A stretch of 64,000 bases of DNA from an uncultured Prevotellaceae bacterium (lineage in GTDB: Bacteria > Bacteroidota > Bacteroidia > Bacteroidales > Bacteroidaceae): positions 1 to 64,000 of the forward strand of contig CADAKX010000005.1 in NCBI GenBank assembly GCA_902788605.1, in the 5' to 3' direction. The translations under genes and the position numbers were made by a program. Positions 17,364 to 26,119 of the stretch are shown one piece after another. A model generated the notes under the pieces. The model did no database searches, was not told the DNA's origin, and saw only the letters and a program-made list of their open reading frames with translations. The stretch's first letter is position 1; every line of letters starts with the position of its first letter.

Positions 17364-17795
17364 ATGTTAGACCATCAAGCATGTGAAGCCCTGCTCACCG
17401 AGCACGGCATCAAACCCACCGCCAACCGCATTGTGGTGGTGAAGACGCTGGCCGATGCCGAGCGTCCTCTGTCGCTCAGCGAACTGGAATACCAGATTCT
17501 GTCCATCGACAAGTCGGGCGTCTTCCGTGCGCTCACCCTCTTCCGCGAGCACCATCTGGTGCACGTCATCGAGGATGGCGGCGACGGCGTGCGTTATGAA
17601 CTCTGCCACAGCCACCATGGTCACGACGATGACGACGACCAGCATGTGCATTTCTATTGTGAGCGCTGTCATCGCACCTTCTGTCTGCACGACATGCCCA
17701 TCCCCACCATCATCCTCCCCGATGGCTATCAGCTCCAGAGCATCAACTACATGGCCAAGGGCCTCTGTCCCGACTGCGCCAAGAGCGTGGGGTGA
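17364..17795 (+). CDS. Fur-family metal-dependent transcriptional regulator
   Basis: The 143-aa protein has an N-terminal winged helix (IKPTANRIVVVKTL, then SKSGVFRAL-like recognition region near DKSGVFRALTLF) and a C-terminal metal-binding dimerisation domain. There are two CxxC pairs (CERCHRTFC, CPDC) for structural zinc and a His/Asp-rich loop, HSHHGHDDDDDQHVHF, that is richer than usual. The start at 17364 removes 20 hydrophobic residues read from the promoter region. Being divergent from a zinc-type exporter, it is probably a zinc-responsive regulator, although most Zur proteins repress importers rather than exporters. The transcript may be leaderless. Confidence 0.85.
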   Translation: MLDHQACEALLTEHGIKPTANRIVVVKTLADAERPLSLSELEYQILSIDKSGVFRALTLFREHHLVHVIEDGGDGVRYELCHSHHGHDDDDDQHVHFYCERCHRTFCLHDMPIPTIILPDGYQLQSINYMAKGLCPDCAKSVG

Positions 17796-17826
17796 GTAAG
17801 GAATGGATAACACTTTGCACTAGACT

Positions 17827-18993
17827 ATGCATAAACCAAAAACGAAACAGGTATTAATGATAACAAGGAAAAGATTGTTTTTAATGAACCTGCTGCTGAT
17901 GGCAGTGGCCAACGGAGCCATGGCTCAGCAGACAGGGGAACCGAGGAACCCATTGAAAGGGTATGTGATCACCAACACCAACGACACCATTCAGGGCACG
18001 ATAGACTACCTCACGGGCAAGGAGAATGCCGAGGCCTGCCATTTCCTGAAGGATGGCGAGACGGCGTATCGCACCTACCGTCCAGGCGAGATACAGGGCT
18101 ATCGGGTGAATGAAGGCGGCGCATACTATGTCAGTCGCACATTGCCGCTTGATGGCAAGGATTCCACGTTTTTTGCTGAATACCTATTGCAGGGTGGGGT
18201 AAGCCTCTATCGCTATGAGGACGAAAAGCGAACCCTGTTTTATATGGTAGATGGAAAAGGCAAAGTGGCCACCATCAAGAAAGAGGATTATGAGAAATAC
18301 AAGAAAGAGGAAGCTGCGCGACGCAAGCGCAATAACCTGCAAGAGGCTGCTGCTATCATGTATATTAGTCCGGAGGCAACAAGAGACCTTTGGCAGAAGA
18401 ACATCACGGCAGCCAATCTGGTGAGGACGACGCGTCGCTATAACGAGCAGTATTGTCAGGATGCTGGCGACTGCGTAGAGTTCCAATATAATAGCAATAA
18501 GACATCCCTTTATTCTCCCAGACTCTTCGCAGAGGTAGGCTTCAGTAAGGGAGAAATGAAATACGAGGTCTACTCGTTTCAGACACAAATGCCCTATATC
18601 AATATCGGCTGTGAGTTTGGCTCCTCGCGTAAGCATCCCAACCTGTCACACCAGGCAACTGTGTTGGTTGGACTGTATGATGACAGGACCATCTTTTGGG
18701 GATACAGTTACAATGAAAAGAAGAAGTTCTGGCTTGAGGTGGATTATGGCCTCATCTATCGCTTTCCGACGAGCGGCAAGAACAGACCGTTTGTAAATGG
18801 CGGCATAACTCTTTCGCAGGTCTCAGGTGCCTATGCCGCTGCGGGTTATGAGTTTGGTGTTGGTCATCATCTGTGGCGTGTTGGCGCCAAATTCAATTAT
18901 CGAGGTGTCAACATCGTGAAGGACCTTCTTTTTGAAGATGATATGTTTGCCACTTTTACCACTGGCTCACTCAACCTCACCTTTGTGTTGTAA
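17827..18993 (+). CDS. Unknown secreted, probably beta-barrel protein
   Basis: I do not recognise this 388-aa protein. It has an N-terminal signal peptide (the hydrophobic run ends near ANGAMAQ); a start at Met11 (17857) would give a more normal signal. Next comes a region beginning NPLKGYVITNTNDTIQGTIDY, a pattern seen at the N-terminus of many Bacteroidetes secreted proteins. A basic, helical stretch (EKYKKEEAARRKRNN, ~157-171) follows, then a C-terminal half of alternating strands ending LNLTFVL, consistent with an outer-membrane barrel of about eight to ten strands. It stands alone and ends at the conserved hairpin 19001-19032. Confidence 0.65.
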   Translation: MHKPKTKQVLMITRKRLFLMNLLLMAVANGAMAQQTGEPRNPLKGYVITNTNDTIQGTIDYLTGKENAEACHFLKDGETAYRTYRPGEIQGYRVNEGGAYYVSRTLPLDGKDSTFFAEYLLQGGVSLYRYEDEKRTLFYMVDGKGKVATIKKEDYEKYKKEEAARRKRNNLQEAAAIMYISPEATRDLWQKNITAANLVRTTRRYNEQYCQDAGDCVEFQYNSNKTSLYSPRLFAEVGFSKGEMKYEVYSFQTQMPYINIGCEFGSSRKHPNLSHQATVLVGLYDDRTIFWGYSYNEKKKFWLEVDYGLIYRFPTSGKNRPFVNGGITLSQVSGAYAAAGYEFGVGHHLWRVGAKFNYRGVNIVKDLLFEDDMFATFTTGSLNLTFVL

Positions 18994-18998
18994 GCAAA

Positions 18999-19032
18999 AG
19001 ATGGGCTGACATCCAACAGGATGCCAGCCCAT
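18999..19032. terminator. Conserved convergent-pair hairpin, copy T1
   Basis: ATGGGCTGACATCC pairs with GGATGCCAGCCCAT around the loop AACA (one mismatch). It lies between convergent genes. Copies T2 and T3 with nearly the same sequence occur at 40321 and 44631. Confidence 0.75.
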
Positions 19033-19055
19033 TTCAGCATATTAAATCATTTCAC

Positions 19056-20561
19056 TTATTTCAGATATTCCGAGAAGTCGGTGAGGTGCATGTCGCCCTT
19101 GCGTGCCAGCGAGTCGTGCATGGCGAAGGCGGCGGTGAGCGCGTGACGGGTCTGTCCCATCTTGGCCAACTTCAAGTACTCGCGCAGCAGCGGCTTGTAG
19201 TCGGGGTGTGCGCAGTTCTCGATGATGATCTCGGCACGCTGAGCGGGACTCTTGCCACGCAGGTCGGCCACACCCTGCTCGGTGACGATGATGTTGACAT
19301 CGTGTTCCGAAGAGTCCTGGTGACTGACGAAGGGCACAATAGACGAGATGAGACCACCCTTGGCCGTTGAGGGGCAGGTGAAGATAGAGAGGTAGGCGTT
19401 GCGGATGAAGTCGCCAGAGCCGCCGATACCGTTCATCATCTTCGTGCCGCTGATGTGGGTAGAGTTGGCATTGCCATAGAGATCCACCTCGATAGCTGTG
19501 TTGATGGCGATGACACCCAGTCGGCGAATCACCTCGGGCGAGTTGGAGATCTCGCTCTGACGCAGCGTCAGGTGGTCCTTGAAGTAATCCATATTGTCGT
19601 ACACCTGCATCAGGCAGTCGTTAGACACGGTGAGCGAGCAGGCCGAAGCGTCCTTCACACGACCATTGAGCATCATCTCGATGACAGAGTTCTGAATCAC
19701 CTCGGTATAGATGTTGAAGTCGGGCACCTGCTTGTCCTGACCCAGGGCGCCGAGAATAGCGTTGGCGGTAGAGCCTACGCCACTCTGCAGGGGCAGGAAC
19801 TCCTTGGGGATGCGACCCTTGCGCAACTCGTCCACCAGGAACTCGGCCGTGAGGAAGCCAATCTTCTCGGTCACGGGGTCGGAGTCCTTGAAGGCACGGG
19901 CCTCGTCGGGGATGTTACACTCCACGACACCCACCACCTTATCCTTGGGAATCGACACGTAGGGCACGCCGATGCGGTCGCTCACCTTGGTAATCATGAT
20001 GGGCTTGCGGTAAGGGGGATCCAGGGGCTCATAGACGTCGTGGATAAACTTCGCATTGGCATTGTGGAAGCTGTTCAACTCGAGGATGACATGCTTGGCC
20101 AAGCGGGCTGCCGTGGGACTGATGCCGCCAGCAGCAGTGAGATAGACATGATAGTCGTTGCCCACCTCCTCGATGTCGCACACCTCGAGGATAGCCCAGT
20201 CGAGGTCGCCATAGAAGCCATAGCGCAGCTCCTGTGCCATGTGACTCAGGTGCAGGTCGTTATAGGGAATCTCACCCATGTTGACGTGCTTGCGGAAGTC
20301 GGGGTTGGTGGTGTAGGGGGCACGATACTTGATGGCCTGAGCATTGGCCATATCGCCATCGGTCGACTGTCCTGTAGAGGCACCAGTGAAGATGCCCACC
20401 TTAAACTCGCGTCCTGCCTCATGCTCCTTCACGGCAATCTTAGCCAGTTCCTTGGTGGTGGCCTTTGCCACACCAGCCGGCGTAAAACCACTCATGGCGA
20501 TGTTCTCGCCGTTCTTAATCAGCGCTGCAGCCTCAGCAGCGGTCATACGTGTATAAGCCAT
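19056..20561 (-). CDS. Succinate:acetate CoA-transferase / acetyl-CoA hydrolase family
   Basis: The 501-aa cytoplasmic class I CoA-transferase moves CoA between acetyl-CoA and succinate (or propionate and succinate), a step of Bacteroidales fermentation to acetate, succinate and propionate. Glu287 in IYTEVIQNS is the expected thioester-forming residue. Other family segments are the oxyanion-type glycine stretch SGVGSTANAILGAL (260-273) and GIGGSGDFIRNAYLSIF. It lies in a transcription unit of its own, with a good promoter at 20604-20634 and the hairpin T1 downstream. The preferred acid pair cannot be told from sequence. Confidence 0.92.
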   Translation of the reverse strand: MAYTRMTAAEAAALIKNGENIAMSGFTPAGVAKATTKELAKIAVKEHEAGREFKVGIFTGASTGQSTDGDMANAQAIKYRAPYTTNPDFRKHVNMGEIPYNDLHLSHMAQELRYGFYGDLDWAILEVCDIEEVGNDYHVYLTAAGGISPTAARLAKHVILELNSFHNANAKFIHDVYEPLDPPYRKPIMITKVSDRIGVPYVSIPKDKVVGVVECNIPDEARAFKDSDPVTEKIGFLTAEFLVDELRKGRIPKEFLPLQSGVGSTANAILGALGQDKQVPDFNIYTEVIQNSVIEMMLNGRVKDASACSLTVSNDCLMQVYDNMDYFKDHLTLRQSEISNSPEVIRRLGVIAINTAIEVDLYGNANSTHISGTKMMNGIGGSGDFIRNAYLSIFTCPSTAKGGLISSIVPFVSHQDSSEHDVNIIVTEQGVADLRGKSPAQRAEIIIENCAHPDYKPLLREYLKLAKMGQTRHALTAAFAMHDSLARKGDMHLTDFSEYLK

Positions 20562-20603
20562 TCTTTCCTTAATAGTTTGATAGATTTTTTAAAATATTGG
20601 GCG

Positions 20604-20634
20604 CAAAGGTACAAAAAATCACCCGCACCGCAAA
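20604..20634 (-). promoter_or_regulatory. Promoter of the CoA-transferase gene
   Basis: Minus-strand TACCTTTG (20604-20611) and TTTG (20631-20634) with 19-bp spacing, 43 bp before the start codon. Confidence 0.65.
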
Positions 20635-20697
20635 ACAAATTGATTATTATTTGCCCTTTTCGGTAACATATTCACTTTTTCAAGACCACAAAACCTG

Positions 20698-21906
20698 TCA
20701 TTTAGTCACAAAACGGATGGTGAAGCGCGTGAGGTGGTCGTCAGGATCGGTGAGCAGACTGAACGTGCAGCCGTGGGCCGTGAGGATGTCACGGATGAGC
20801 AGCAGACCGAGACCCTGGCCTTGGGGTTTGGTGGAGTAGAACGGGGTGAACAGATGCTGGGCCACCTCGGCAGGGATGCCTCGTCCGTTGTCGGCGACCA
20901 CGAGCTGATAGGGTGTGGTGGTGACGGTGATGTGGCCTTCGTTGTTGCCGATGCTCTCCACCGCATTCTTCACGATGTTGATGAGCACCTGCTGGAAGAG
21001 TACTGTGTCCAGATGCACGGGCGACGCCTCATCGGTGAGACAGAACTCCAGACGCACGGGCTTGCCCGCACACAGGTTTTCGAGGAACGGCTGACAGGCC
21101 TCCACCTCTTCGCTCAGGTCGCACAACTGCAACTGGGGCTTGGGTATCTTGACCACCTCGGCAAAGCGGGTGACAAAGGCTGAGAGTGCCTTCAGACGGT
21201 CGGCTGCCGCTGGTTCGCTGTCAATCAGGTTGACGATGCCCGCCACGCTGTTGTTCACCTCGTGGGCTATCATGCGGATGATGCGCTCGTAGGCGGCCTT
21301 CTCGGCCTGGCGCACCTCGGCGGTGAGGGGTTCGATGAGGAAGAAGGGATGCTGAAAACCACGGTCGGGAAACGACAGGTGACTGATGCGGAAGAGTTGC
21401 GGACCACCCGTCAGTCGCACGGTGGTCGACTGGCCCATGGGCAGTGCCTTCATTGCCTCCTCAATGCTGGGCGACAGCATCTCTCGGGCTGCAGGATTCA
21501 TCGAGGTTGTCTTGCCGTCGATGTCGCATTGCACAATGCCCATCGGCGAGGCCTCAATCAGCAGACTGAGAAAAGAGTATTGCTCTTCCAGCGTCAGGTG
21601 TTCGCTGCGCAGGCGTGTCAGCAGGTCGTTGAAGGTGCGCACGATGAGGTCGGTCTCGTGCTGCCCCGATGGTGCCAGACGGGTGGTCAGGTCAAGGTCC
21701 TTCACCAGTTCCATACCACCTATCAGCGTGTCATAGGGGCGTATGGTCTTGCGATAGAAGTAGCCCAGATAGCACAGCAGCACGATGGTAAACCCCTCGA
21801 TGGCGTAAAACAACGTGGAGTTTGTGTTAAACGCAGAATAGAGGGCAGCGCCTGCCAGCAGCACAATGCACAGGGCCAGGAGAACAAAGTAATGCTTGAG
21901 TTTCAT
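20698..21906 (-). CDS. NtrB-class sensor histidine kinase of the export operon
   Basis: The 402-aa inner-membrane kinase has two N-terminal transmembrane helices (~5-25, ~32-52) with almost no periplasmic loop, a HAMP-like linker, a PAS-like domain (~110-195), a phospho-acceptor motif with His215 (MIAHEVNNS) and an HATPase domain (NIVKNAVESI, ADNGRGIP, GQGLGLLL). The short loop suggests it senses a signal within or near the membrane. Its start overlaps the stop of the sigma-54 regulator by 4 bp (ATGA-type), so the two are translationally coupled and form one two-component system. It is the last gene of the 14-kb operon. Confidence 0.92.
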   Translation of the reverse strand: MKLKHYFVLLALCIVLLAGAALYSAFNTNSTLFYAIEGFTIVLLCYLGYFYRKTIRPYDTLIGGMELVKDLDLTTRLAPSGQHETDLIVRTFNDLLTRLRSEHLTLEEQYSFLSLLIEASPMGIVQCDIDGKTTSMNPAAREMLSPSIEEAMKALPMGQSTTVRLTGGPQLFRISHLSFPDRGFQHPFFLIEPLTAEVRQAEKAAYERIIRMIAHEVNNSVAGIVNLIDSEPAAADRLKALSAFVTRFAEVVKIPKPQLQLCDLSEEVEACQPFLENLCAGKPVRLEFCLTDEASPVHLDTVLFQQVLINIVKNAVESIGNNEGHITVTTTPYQLVVADNGRGIPAEVAQHLFTPFYSTKPQGQGLGLLLIRDILTAHGCTFSLLTDPDDHLTRFTIRFVTK

Positions 21907-23294
21907 AGGCCGTACTTTTCAATCTTTCGATAGAGTGCTCCGCGACTGATGCCCAGTTCCTTGGCCACCAGCGAGAGGTTGCCGCCATTCTTGGCAATGC
22001 TGGCCGCAATGGCTGTGCGCTCCATAGAAGATAAAGACCCACCCCCAGCCCCTCCCTGTATGGAGGGGAGTGGTGTCTGGTCGCCATTGAGAGGATGAAA
22101 GGCATCGCTGGTGAGTAACTGATTCCCTCCCTCGGAGGGAGGAGTTTGGGGTGGGTTCATCAGCACCGTGCGCTCCACCAGGTTCTTCAACTCGCGGATA
22201 TTGCCTGGATAGGGTAGGGTCTGCAGATAGGCAATGGCATCGGCTGACGCCTGCACCCTGGGCAGACTGTTGGCCTTGCAGGCCTCTGTGATGAAATAGT
22301 CCACCAGCAGGGGGATATCCTCCAGGCGCTTGCGCAAGGGCGGCAGGTGGAGGTTGATGATGTTGATACGATAAAACAGGTCCTCGCGAAACGTATGCTC
22401 GGCCACCATCGTGCGCAGGTCGGCATTGGTGGCACACACCACTCGCACATCCGTGCGGCGCGTCTCGCTGTCGCCCAGCACTTCGTAGGTCTGGTCTTGC
22501 AGCACACGCAGCAGCTTCACCTGACTGGCTGGCGACAGTTCGCCAATCTCGTCGAGGAAGATGGTGCCGCCCTTTGCCATCTCGAAGCGGCCCACACGGT
22601 CGGCCTTGGCATCAGTAAACGAACCTTTCTTGTGTCCGAACATCTCGCTCTCGAACAGCGACGTGGATATGCCGCCGAGGTTCACCTTCACAAAGGGGCC
22701 GTTGGCTCTGCGACTCTGACGGTGTATGGCCTCTGCAATGAGTTCCTTACCTGTGCCGCTCTCGCCTGTAATCAAGACGGGGGCGTTGGTGGGAGCCACG
22801 CGGGCAATAGTAGAATAGATAGATGACAAGGAAGGGAGGAGGACGGACCCACCCCCTTGCCCCTCCCTGTATGGAGGGGAGTATTTACCCTTCACGTTTG
22901 TGCTATCTTCGCCCCTCGGGAGGGTCTTTATATTCACAGCCGTCTCAATTCGTTCCAACAGCACACCGTTGTCCCACGGCTTGGTGATAAAGTCGAACGC
23001 GCCAGCACGCATGCCCTGCACCGCCAGGTCGATGCTGCCCCATGCCGTCATCAGGATACACGGTACCTCTGGGCGGAACACCTTGATTTGCCTCAGCAGG
23101 GTCAGTCCCTCTTCGCCGTCGGTGACACGGGTGTAGTTCATATCCATCAGCACCAACTCCACGGCTGGCGTGCTGCGAATCATCTGTATGGCTGCCTTCG
23201 GTTCCTCGGCCAAAGCTACTTCATAGCCGTTGCGTTCCAGCACGAGCTTCAGCGAAAGGCGTATGGTCTTATCGTCGTCTACTACGAGAATCAT
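21903..23294 (-). CDS. NtrC-class sigma-54 activator (response regulator)
   Basis: The 463-aa regulator has a receiver with Asp51 (VLMDMNY), an AAA+ sigma-54 interaction domain (Walker A GESGTGKE 177-184, Walker B TIFLDEIGEL, R-finger region FREDLFYRI) and a C-terminal Fis-type helix-turn-helix (424-463). The sigma-54 contact loop reads GSFTDA (224-229) instead of GAFTGA. Three palindromic repeats are read in frame: residues ~138-152 in the receiver/AAA+ linker, and ~380-392 and ~406-420 in the AAA+/HTH linker. All three avoid the domains, so the protein should still work. It probably activates the sigma-54 promoter at 35011-35027, which drives this same operon, while a local -7 box at 23321 could give basal expression. 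Confidence 0.93.
   Translation of the reverse strand: MILVVDDDKTIRLSLKLVLERNGYEVALAEEPKAAIQMIRSTPAVELVLMDMNYTRVTDGEEGLTLLRQIKVFRPEVPCILMTAWGSIDLAVQGMRAGAFDFITKPWDNGVLLERIETAVNIKTLPRGEDSTNVKGKYSPPYREGQGGGSVLLPSLSSIYSTIARVAPTNAPVLITGESGTGKELIAEAIHRQSRRANGPFVKVNLGGISTSLFESEMFGHKKGSFTDAKADRVGRFEMAKGGTIFLDEIGELSPASQVKLLRVLQDQTYEVLGDSETRRTDVRVVCATNADLRTMVAEHTFREDLFYRINIINLHLPPLRKRLEDIPLLVDYFITEACKANSLPRVQASADAIAYLQTLPYPGNIRELKNLVERTVLMNPPQTPPSEGGNQLLTSDAFHPLNGDQTPLPSIQGGAGGGSLSSMERTAIAASIAKNGGNLSLVAKELGISRGALYRKIEKYGL
22037..22072 (+). repeat. Palindromic repeat copy C
   Basis: ACCCACCCCC head and CCCTCC/GGAGGG hairpin, inside the regulator gene. It encodes about residues 406-420 of that protein and is convergent with copy D, 53 bp away. 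Confidence 0.85.
22126..22158 (-). repeat. Palindromic repeat copy D
   Basis: Reverse copy (hairpin CTCCCT/AGGGAG, then GGGGTGGGTT), in frame inside the regulator gene (residues ~380-392). Confidence 0.8.
22847..22882 (+). repeat. Palindromic repeat copy E
   Basis: Forward copy, in frame in the linker between the receiver and AAA+ domains of the regulator (residues ~138-150). No convergent partner is recognisable nearby. Confidence 0.85.
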
Positions 23295-23320
23295 ATTTAT
23301 CTGTTATAGGTTTGCGGCTG

Positions 23321-23328
23321 CAAAGATA
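23321..23328 (-). promoter_or_regulatory. -7 box before the regulator/kinase genes
   Basis: Minus-strand TATCTTTG in the 46-bp gap between the membrane-fusion gene and the regulator gene. A housekeeping promoter here would supply the two-component system independently of the sigma-54 promoter. Confidence 0.5.
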
Positions 23329-23340
23329 ACAAAAATCTTT

Positions 23341-24615
23341 CTATTCCTCGCCACTCACCTTCAACTTTTCTTTACCTTTATATTTCGTCATGTCGCTGAC
23401 AACCACCTGCTCGCCAACTTCCAGTCCGCTGATGACCTCGATATAGTCGTAGTTGCATTCGCCCAGTTTTACCTCGCGAGGCAAAAGCGTGTCGCCGTTC
23501 ATGACAAAGAGGGTATAGTCGCCAGGACCGCTATAGAACGAGCCGTTCTTGATGCGCAGCACATCGTCCTTGATGCTGGTGATGACGAAGACCTCGGCCC
23601 TGAGACCTGAGCGCAGACGTGGGTGACTCATATCATCGGGCACCACGGTAAAGGTGATGGCACCACTTTTGCTCAGCGGCATCACGGTGTTGATGGTACC
23701 CCTCAGTCGCTCCTTGCCAATGCGCAGGATGACAGCTCCACCCACACGCACGCGCTCGCTGTGGTTATCGCTGATCTCACACTCAGCCTTGAAATGACTC
23801 AGGTCGCTCACAACTGCTATCTTCTGACTACCGCCAGCGATGCTACCCACCTCTGTATTAATATAGGTAAGCGTGCCACGGCGCGGCGAACAGATGCGGG
23901 CGTCGTTCAGCGTGCGACGCTGTGCATCGAGGTTGCGCTCATAGATGCCGTCGTTCAGTTGCTGAATGCGCTGGTCGGCCTGCTTCGCCTTCACCTCGTT
24001 CTGGTATTGCTGGCGCAGTTGGTTCAGTTGCATCTGAGCCGTGCGCAGCGTGGTCTCTGCCTGTCGCACACGGTCGCGGGTGCCTGAGCCCAGACTGTCC
24101 AGATAGAGTTCGTTGCGCAGCTTCGCTTCCAGTTGCGACAGCTCCATCTCCTTCACCTCTATCTGCATGCGGCGGTCGGCCAACTGCGTCTCGTTGCTAG
24201 CCAGCTGCTGGGCGCGCTGCTGACGTCGAATCTCCTGTTCGTCGAGTGCCTTGGCATAGTCGGCCTCGGCCGATTGCAGGTCAAGGCGCAGCAGGGGCGT
24301 ACCCTCTTCCACGCTATCGCCACTATGGGCATACACCTCGAGTATCTTGGCGCTGATGGGCGAAATGATAATCTCCTCGAAGGCAGGCACCACATTACCT
24401 GTGGCCGACACGCTCACGTCGATGGTGCCACGGTCCACCTCAGATATCATCAACTTCTTGCGGTCTATCGAGGGCATCATCATCGAGCCCAGCCAGGCAC
24501 CGATGCCCAGCACTACCACAGCCACCGATGCGGCTATCGCTATCTTACGTATCTTCTTCTTGCGTTGCTCGCTGACAGGAATCTGCCTGTCCATCGTTTC
24601 GTTATCGTTCTTCAT
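23341..24615 (-). CDS. Periplasmic adaptor (membrane-fusion protein, HlyD/MacA-like)
   Basis: The 424-aa protein links inner-membrane permeases to the TolC-like channel. One N-terminal transmembrane helix (~25-46, IAIAASVAVVVLGIGAWLG) is followed by a split biotinyl-lipoyl domain (GNVVPAFEEIIISPIS ... GDSVEEGTPLLRLD), a long coiled-coil hairpin (~125-225, QQRAQQLASNETQLAD) and beta-barrel segments to the C-terminus. It lies 1 bp from the TolC gene, in the same operon. This is the only adaptor for six permeases, so it is presumably shared. Confidence 0.9.
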   Translation of the reverse strand: MKNDNETMDRQIPVSEQRKKKIRKIAIAASVAVVVLGIGAWLGSMMMPSIDRKKLMISEVDRGTIDVSVSATGNVVPAFEEIIISPISAKILEVYAHSGDSVEEGTPLLRLDLQSAEADYAKALDEQEIRRQQRAQQLASNETQLADRRMQIEVKEMELSQLEAKLRNELYLDSLGSGTRDRVRQAETTLRTAQMQLNQLRQQYQNEVKAKQADQRIQQLNDGIYERNLDAQRRTLNDARICSPRRGTLTYINTEVGSIAGGSQKIAVVSDLSHFKAECEISDNHSERVRVGGAVILRIGKERLRGTINTVMPLSKSGAITFTVVPDDMSHPRLRSGLRAEVFVITSIKDDVLRIKNGSFYSGPGDYTLFVMNGDTLLPREVKLGECNYDYIEVISGLEVGEQVVVSDMTKYKGKEKLKVSGEE

Positions 24616-24616
24616 A

Positions 24617-26119
24617 TTATTTCTCTGAAATCAGTTTCTCAACGTCTGCCGTCAGGTCGCACTGGTGCTCGAAGTCCCAGAGAGCAACGCTGCGCAGCTG
24701 ATAATAGTAATACCAATAGTTATAGAGTTGGGTGATGCGCCCAATGCGCGCTTGGTCCTTGGCAGTCTGCGCATCCGACAGCTCCAGGGTCGAGATAGTG
24801 CCAATCTTAAAGGTCTCCACGTTGGTGTGATAGCGACGACGGGCAATGGTGTCGGCCTCGCAGGCAATGCGCAGTTGCTCTGCCTGGTTGTTAAACTGCT
24901 CCGTCAGAATAAAGATGTCCTGGCGGAAGTTCTGCGTCTGCTGGCGTATCTGTCCCTGCACAATGTCGCGGTTGCTCTCGGCCACCTTACGCTGTCCCTT
25001 GCGCTTGCCCCAGTCCAGTAGGGGGATGGTGATACCTACCTGCACCACCTCGTTGCTCAGCAGGTTGCGATAGGCACCATTGAGGTTGTCGGCATTGCCC
25101 GTATAGCCCACCTGGGCATAGAGGTTGATGCTCTGACGATTGGCACGGGCCTGCGCCACGGCATAGTCGGCCTCTATCTGGCGGCGACGCATGGTGGTGG
25201 CCTGGGCGTTGTTCTCCAGGGCGTGGGTCAAGACATCCTCGTAAGAAAGACTCACCCCCTGCCCCTCTCTCTCGAGGGAGGGGAGTGGTAAGTCCTCAGG
25301 CATAATGGGGGCGATATCTGCCTCCACGTCGAGGAACGAGCGCAGGGCAAACTGACTGGCCTGGCGACTGCTCTCGCTGTTGGTGAGGGCGCTGCGGGCA
25401 GTGAGCATGTTGAGGCGCATCTGCAGTACGTCGTTCTCGCTGATGGTACCCATCTGGCGCTTGGCCTGGGCCACCTCATAGAGTTTTTCGGCTGTCTGCA
25501 GGTTCTGGCGTGCGATGTTCACCTGTTCGCCAGCCAGCAGCAGACTGAAATAATGGCTGATGGCCTGCATGGCCACCTGCTCGGTCTCTGTGAGGAAGCG
25601 TGCCTGGGCCTCGCGATAGCGCAAGGGCTCTATGCGACGGTTCCACTTCAGGTAGTTCACGCTGAAGAGGGGCTGCTGCAGGGTGATGGCCACGGGCAGC
25701 GACATAAACTGATTCTGCGTGCTCACCCCATTGCCTGACTGATGCAGGTAGTCCAGGGACGACTCCACAGAGAGGGTGCCGCCTGTGGGCCACAGTTTCT
25801 GCGAGATATGCAGTCCACCGTCAAGACCCAGGTAGTCGTTGCGGACGAACGACAGCGAGCCGTCGGCCTGCTGATACGAGCTGTAGCGCTTGTTGTACGA
25901 GGGAGCAGTACCCGACAGCGTCACCTCTGGCAGCAGGTCGGCCCTGTAGCTGCGCCACTGCCAGTAGGCAGAGCGCAGTTCGCCCAAGGCCACGGCGGCC
26001 TCGATACTCTGGCGGCGTGCCATCGTAATACACTCGTCGAGGGTCAGGCGGAGGGTGTCCGTCTGGGCTTGTGTCGACAGGGGCAGTAAAGCCAGACAAA
26101 AGAAAAAGAGTCTATTCAT
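24617..26119 (-). CDS. TolC-family outer-membrane efflux protein
   Basis: The 500-aa protein has a signal peptide (1-18) and two OEP domain halves rich in coiled-coil helices (TLDECITMARRQSIEAAVAL; TLELSDAQTAKDQARIGRI). It forms the exit duct of the exporter encoded upstream. Residues ~278-290 (LPLPSLEREGQGV), between the two halves, come from palindromic repeat copy F, an insertion at a tolerant junction. Its start overlaps the stop of the preceding permease by 8 bp. Confidence 0.9.
   Translation of the reverse strand: MNRLFFFCLALLPLSTQAQTDTLRLTLDECITMARRQSIEAAVALGELRSAYWQWRSYRADLLPEVTLSGTAPSYNKRYSSYQQADGSLSFVRNDYLGLDGGLHISQKLWPTGGTLSVESSLDYLHQSGNGVSTQNQFMSLPVAITLQQPLFSVNYLKWNRRIEPLRYREAQARFLTETEQVAMQAISHYFSLLLAGEQVNIARQNLQTAEKLYEVAQAKRQMGTISENDVLQMRLNMLTARSALTNSESSRQASQFALRSFLDVEADIAPIMPEDLPLPSLEREGQGVSLSYEDVLTHALENNAQATTMRRRQIEADYAVAQARANRQSINLYAQVGYTGNADNLNGAYRNLLSNEVVQVGITIPLLDWGKRKGQRKVAESNRDIVQGQIRQQTQNFRQDIFILTEQFNNQAEQLRIACEADTIARRRYHTNVETFKIGTISTLELSDAQTAKDQARIGRITQLYNYWYYYYQLRSVALWDFEHQCDLTADVEKLISEK
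25251..25288 (+). repeat. Palindromic repeat copy F
   Basis: Forward copy (CTCACCCCCTGCCCCTC head, CTCTCTC/GAGGGAG hairpin), in frame inside the TolC gene. Confidence 0.8.

Noticed and set aside
22037..22158. Frameshift or assembly error in the sigma-54 activator
   Set aside because: The frame is intact through all three repeats and both flanking domains are complete.
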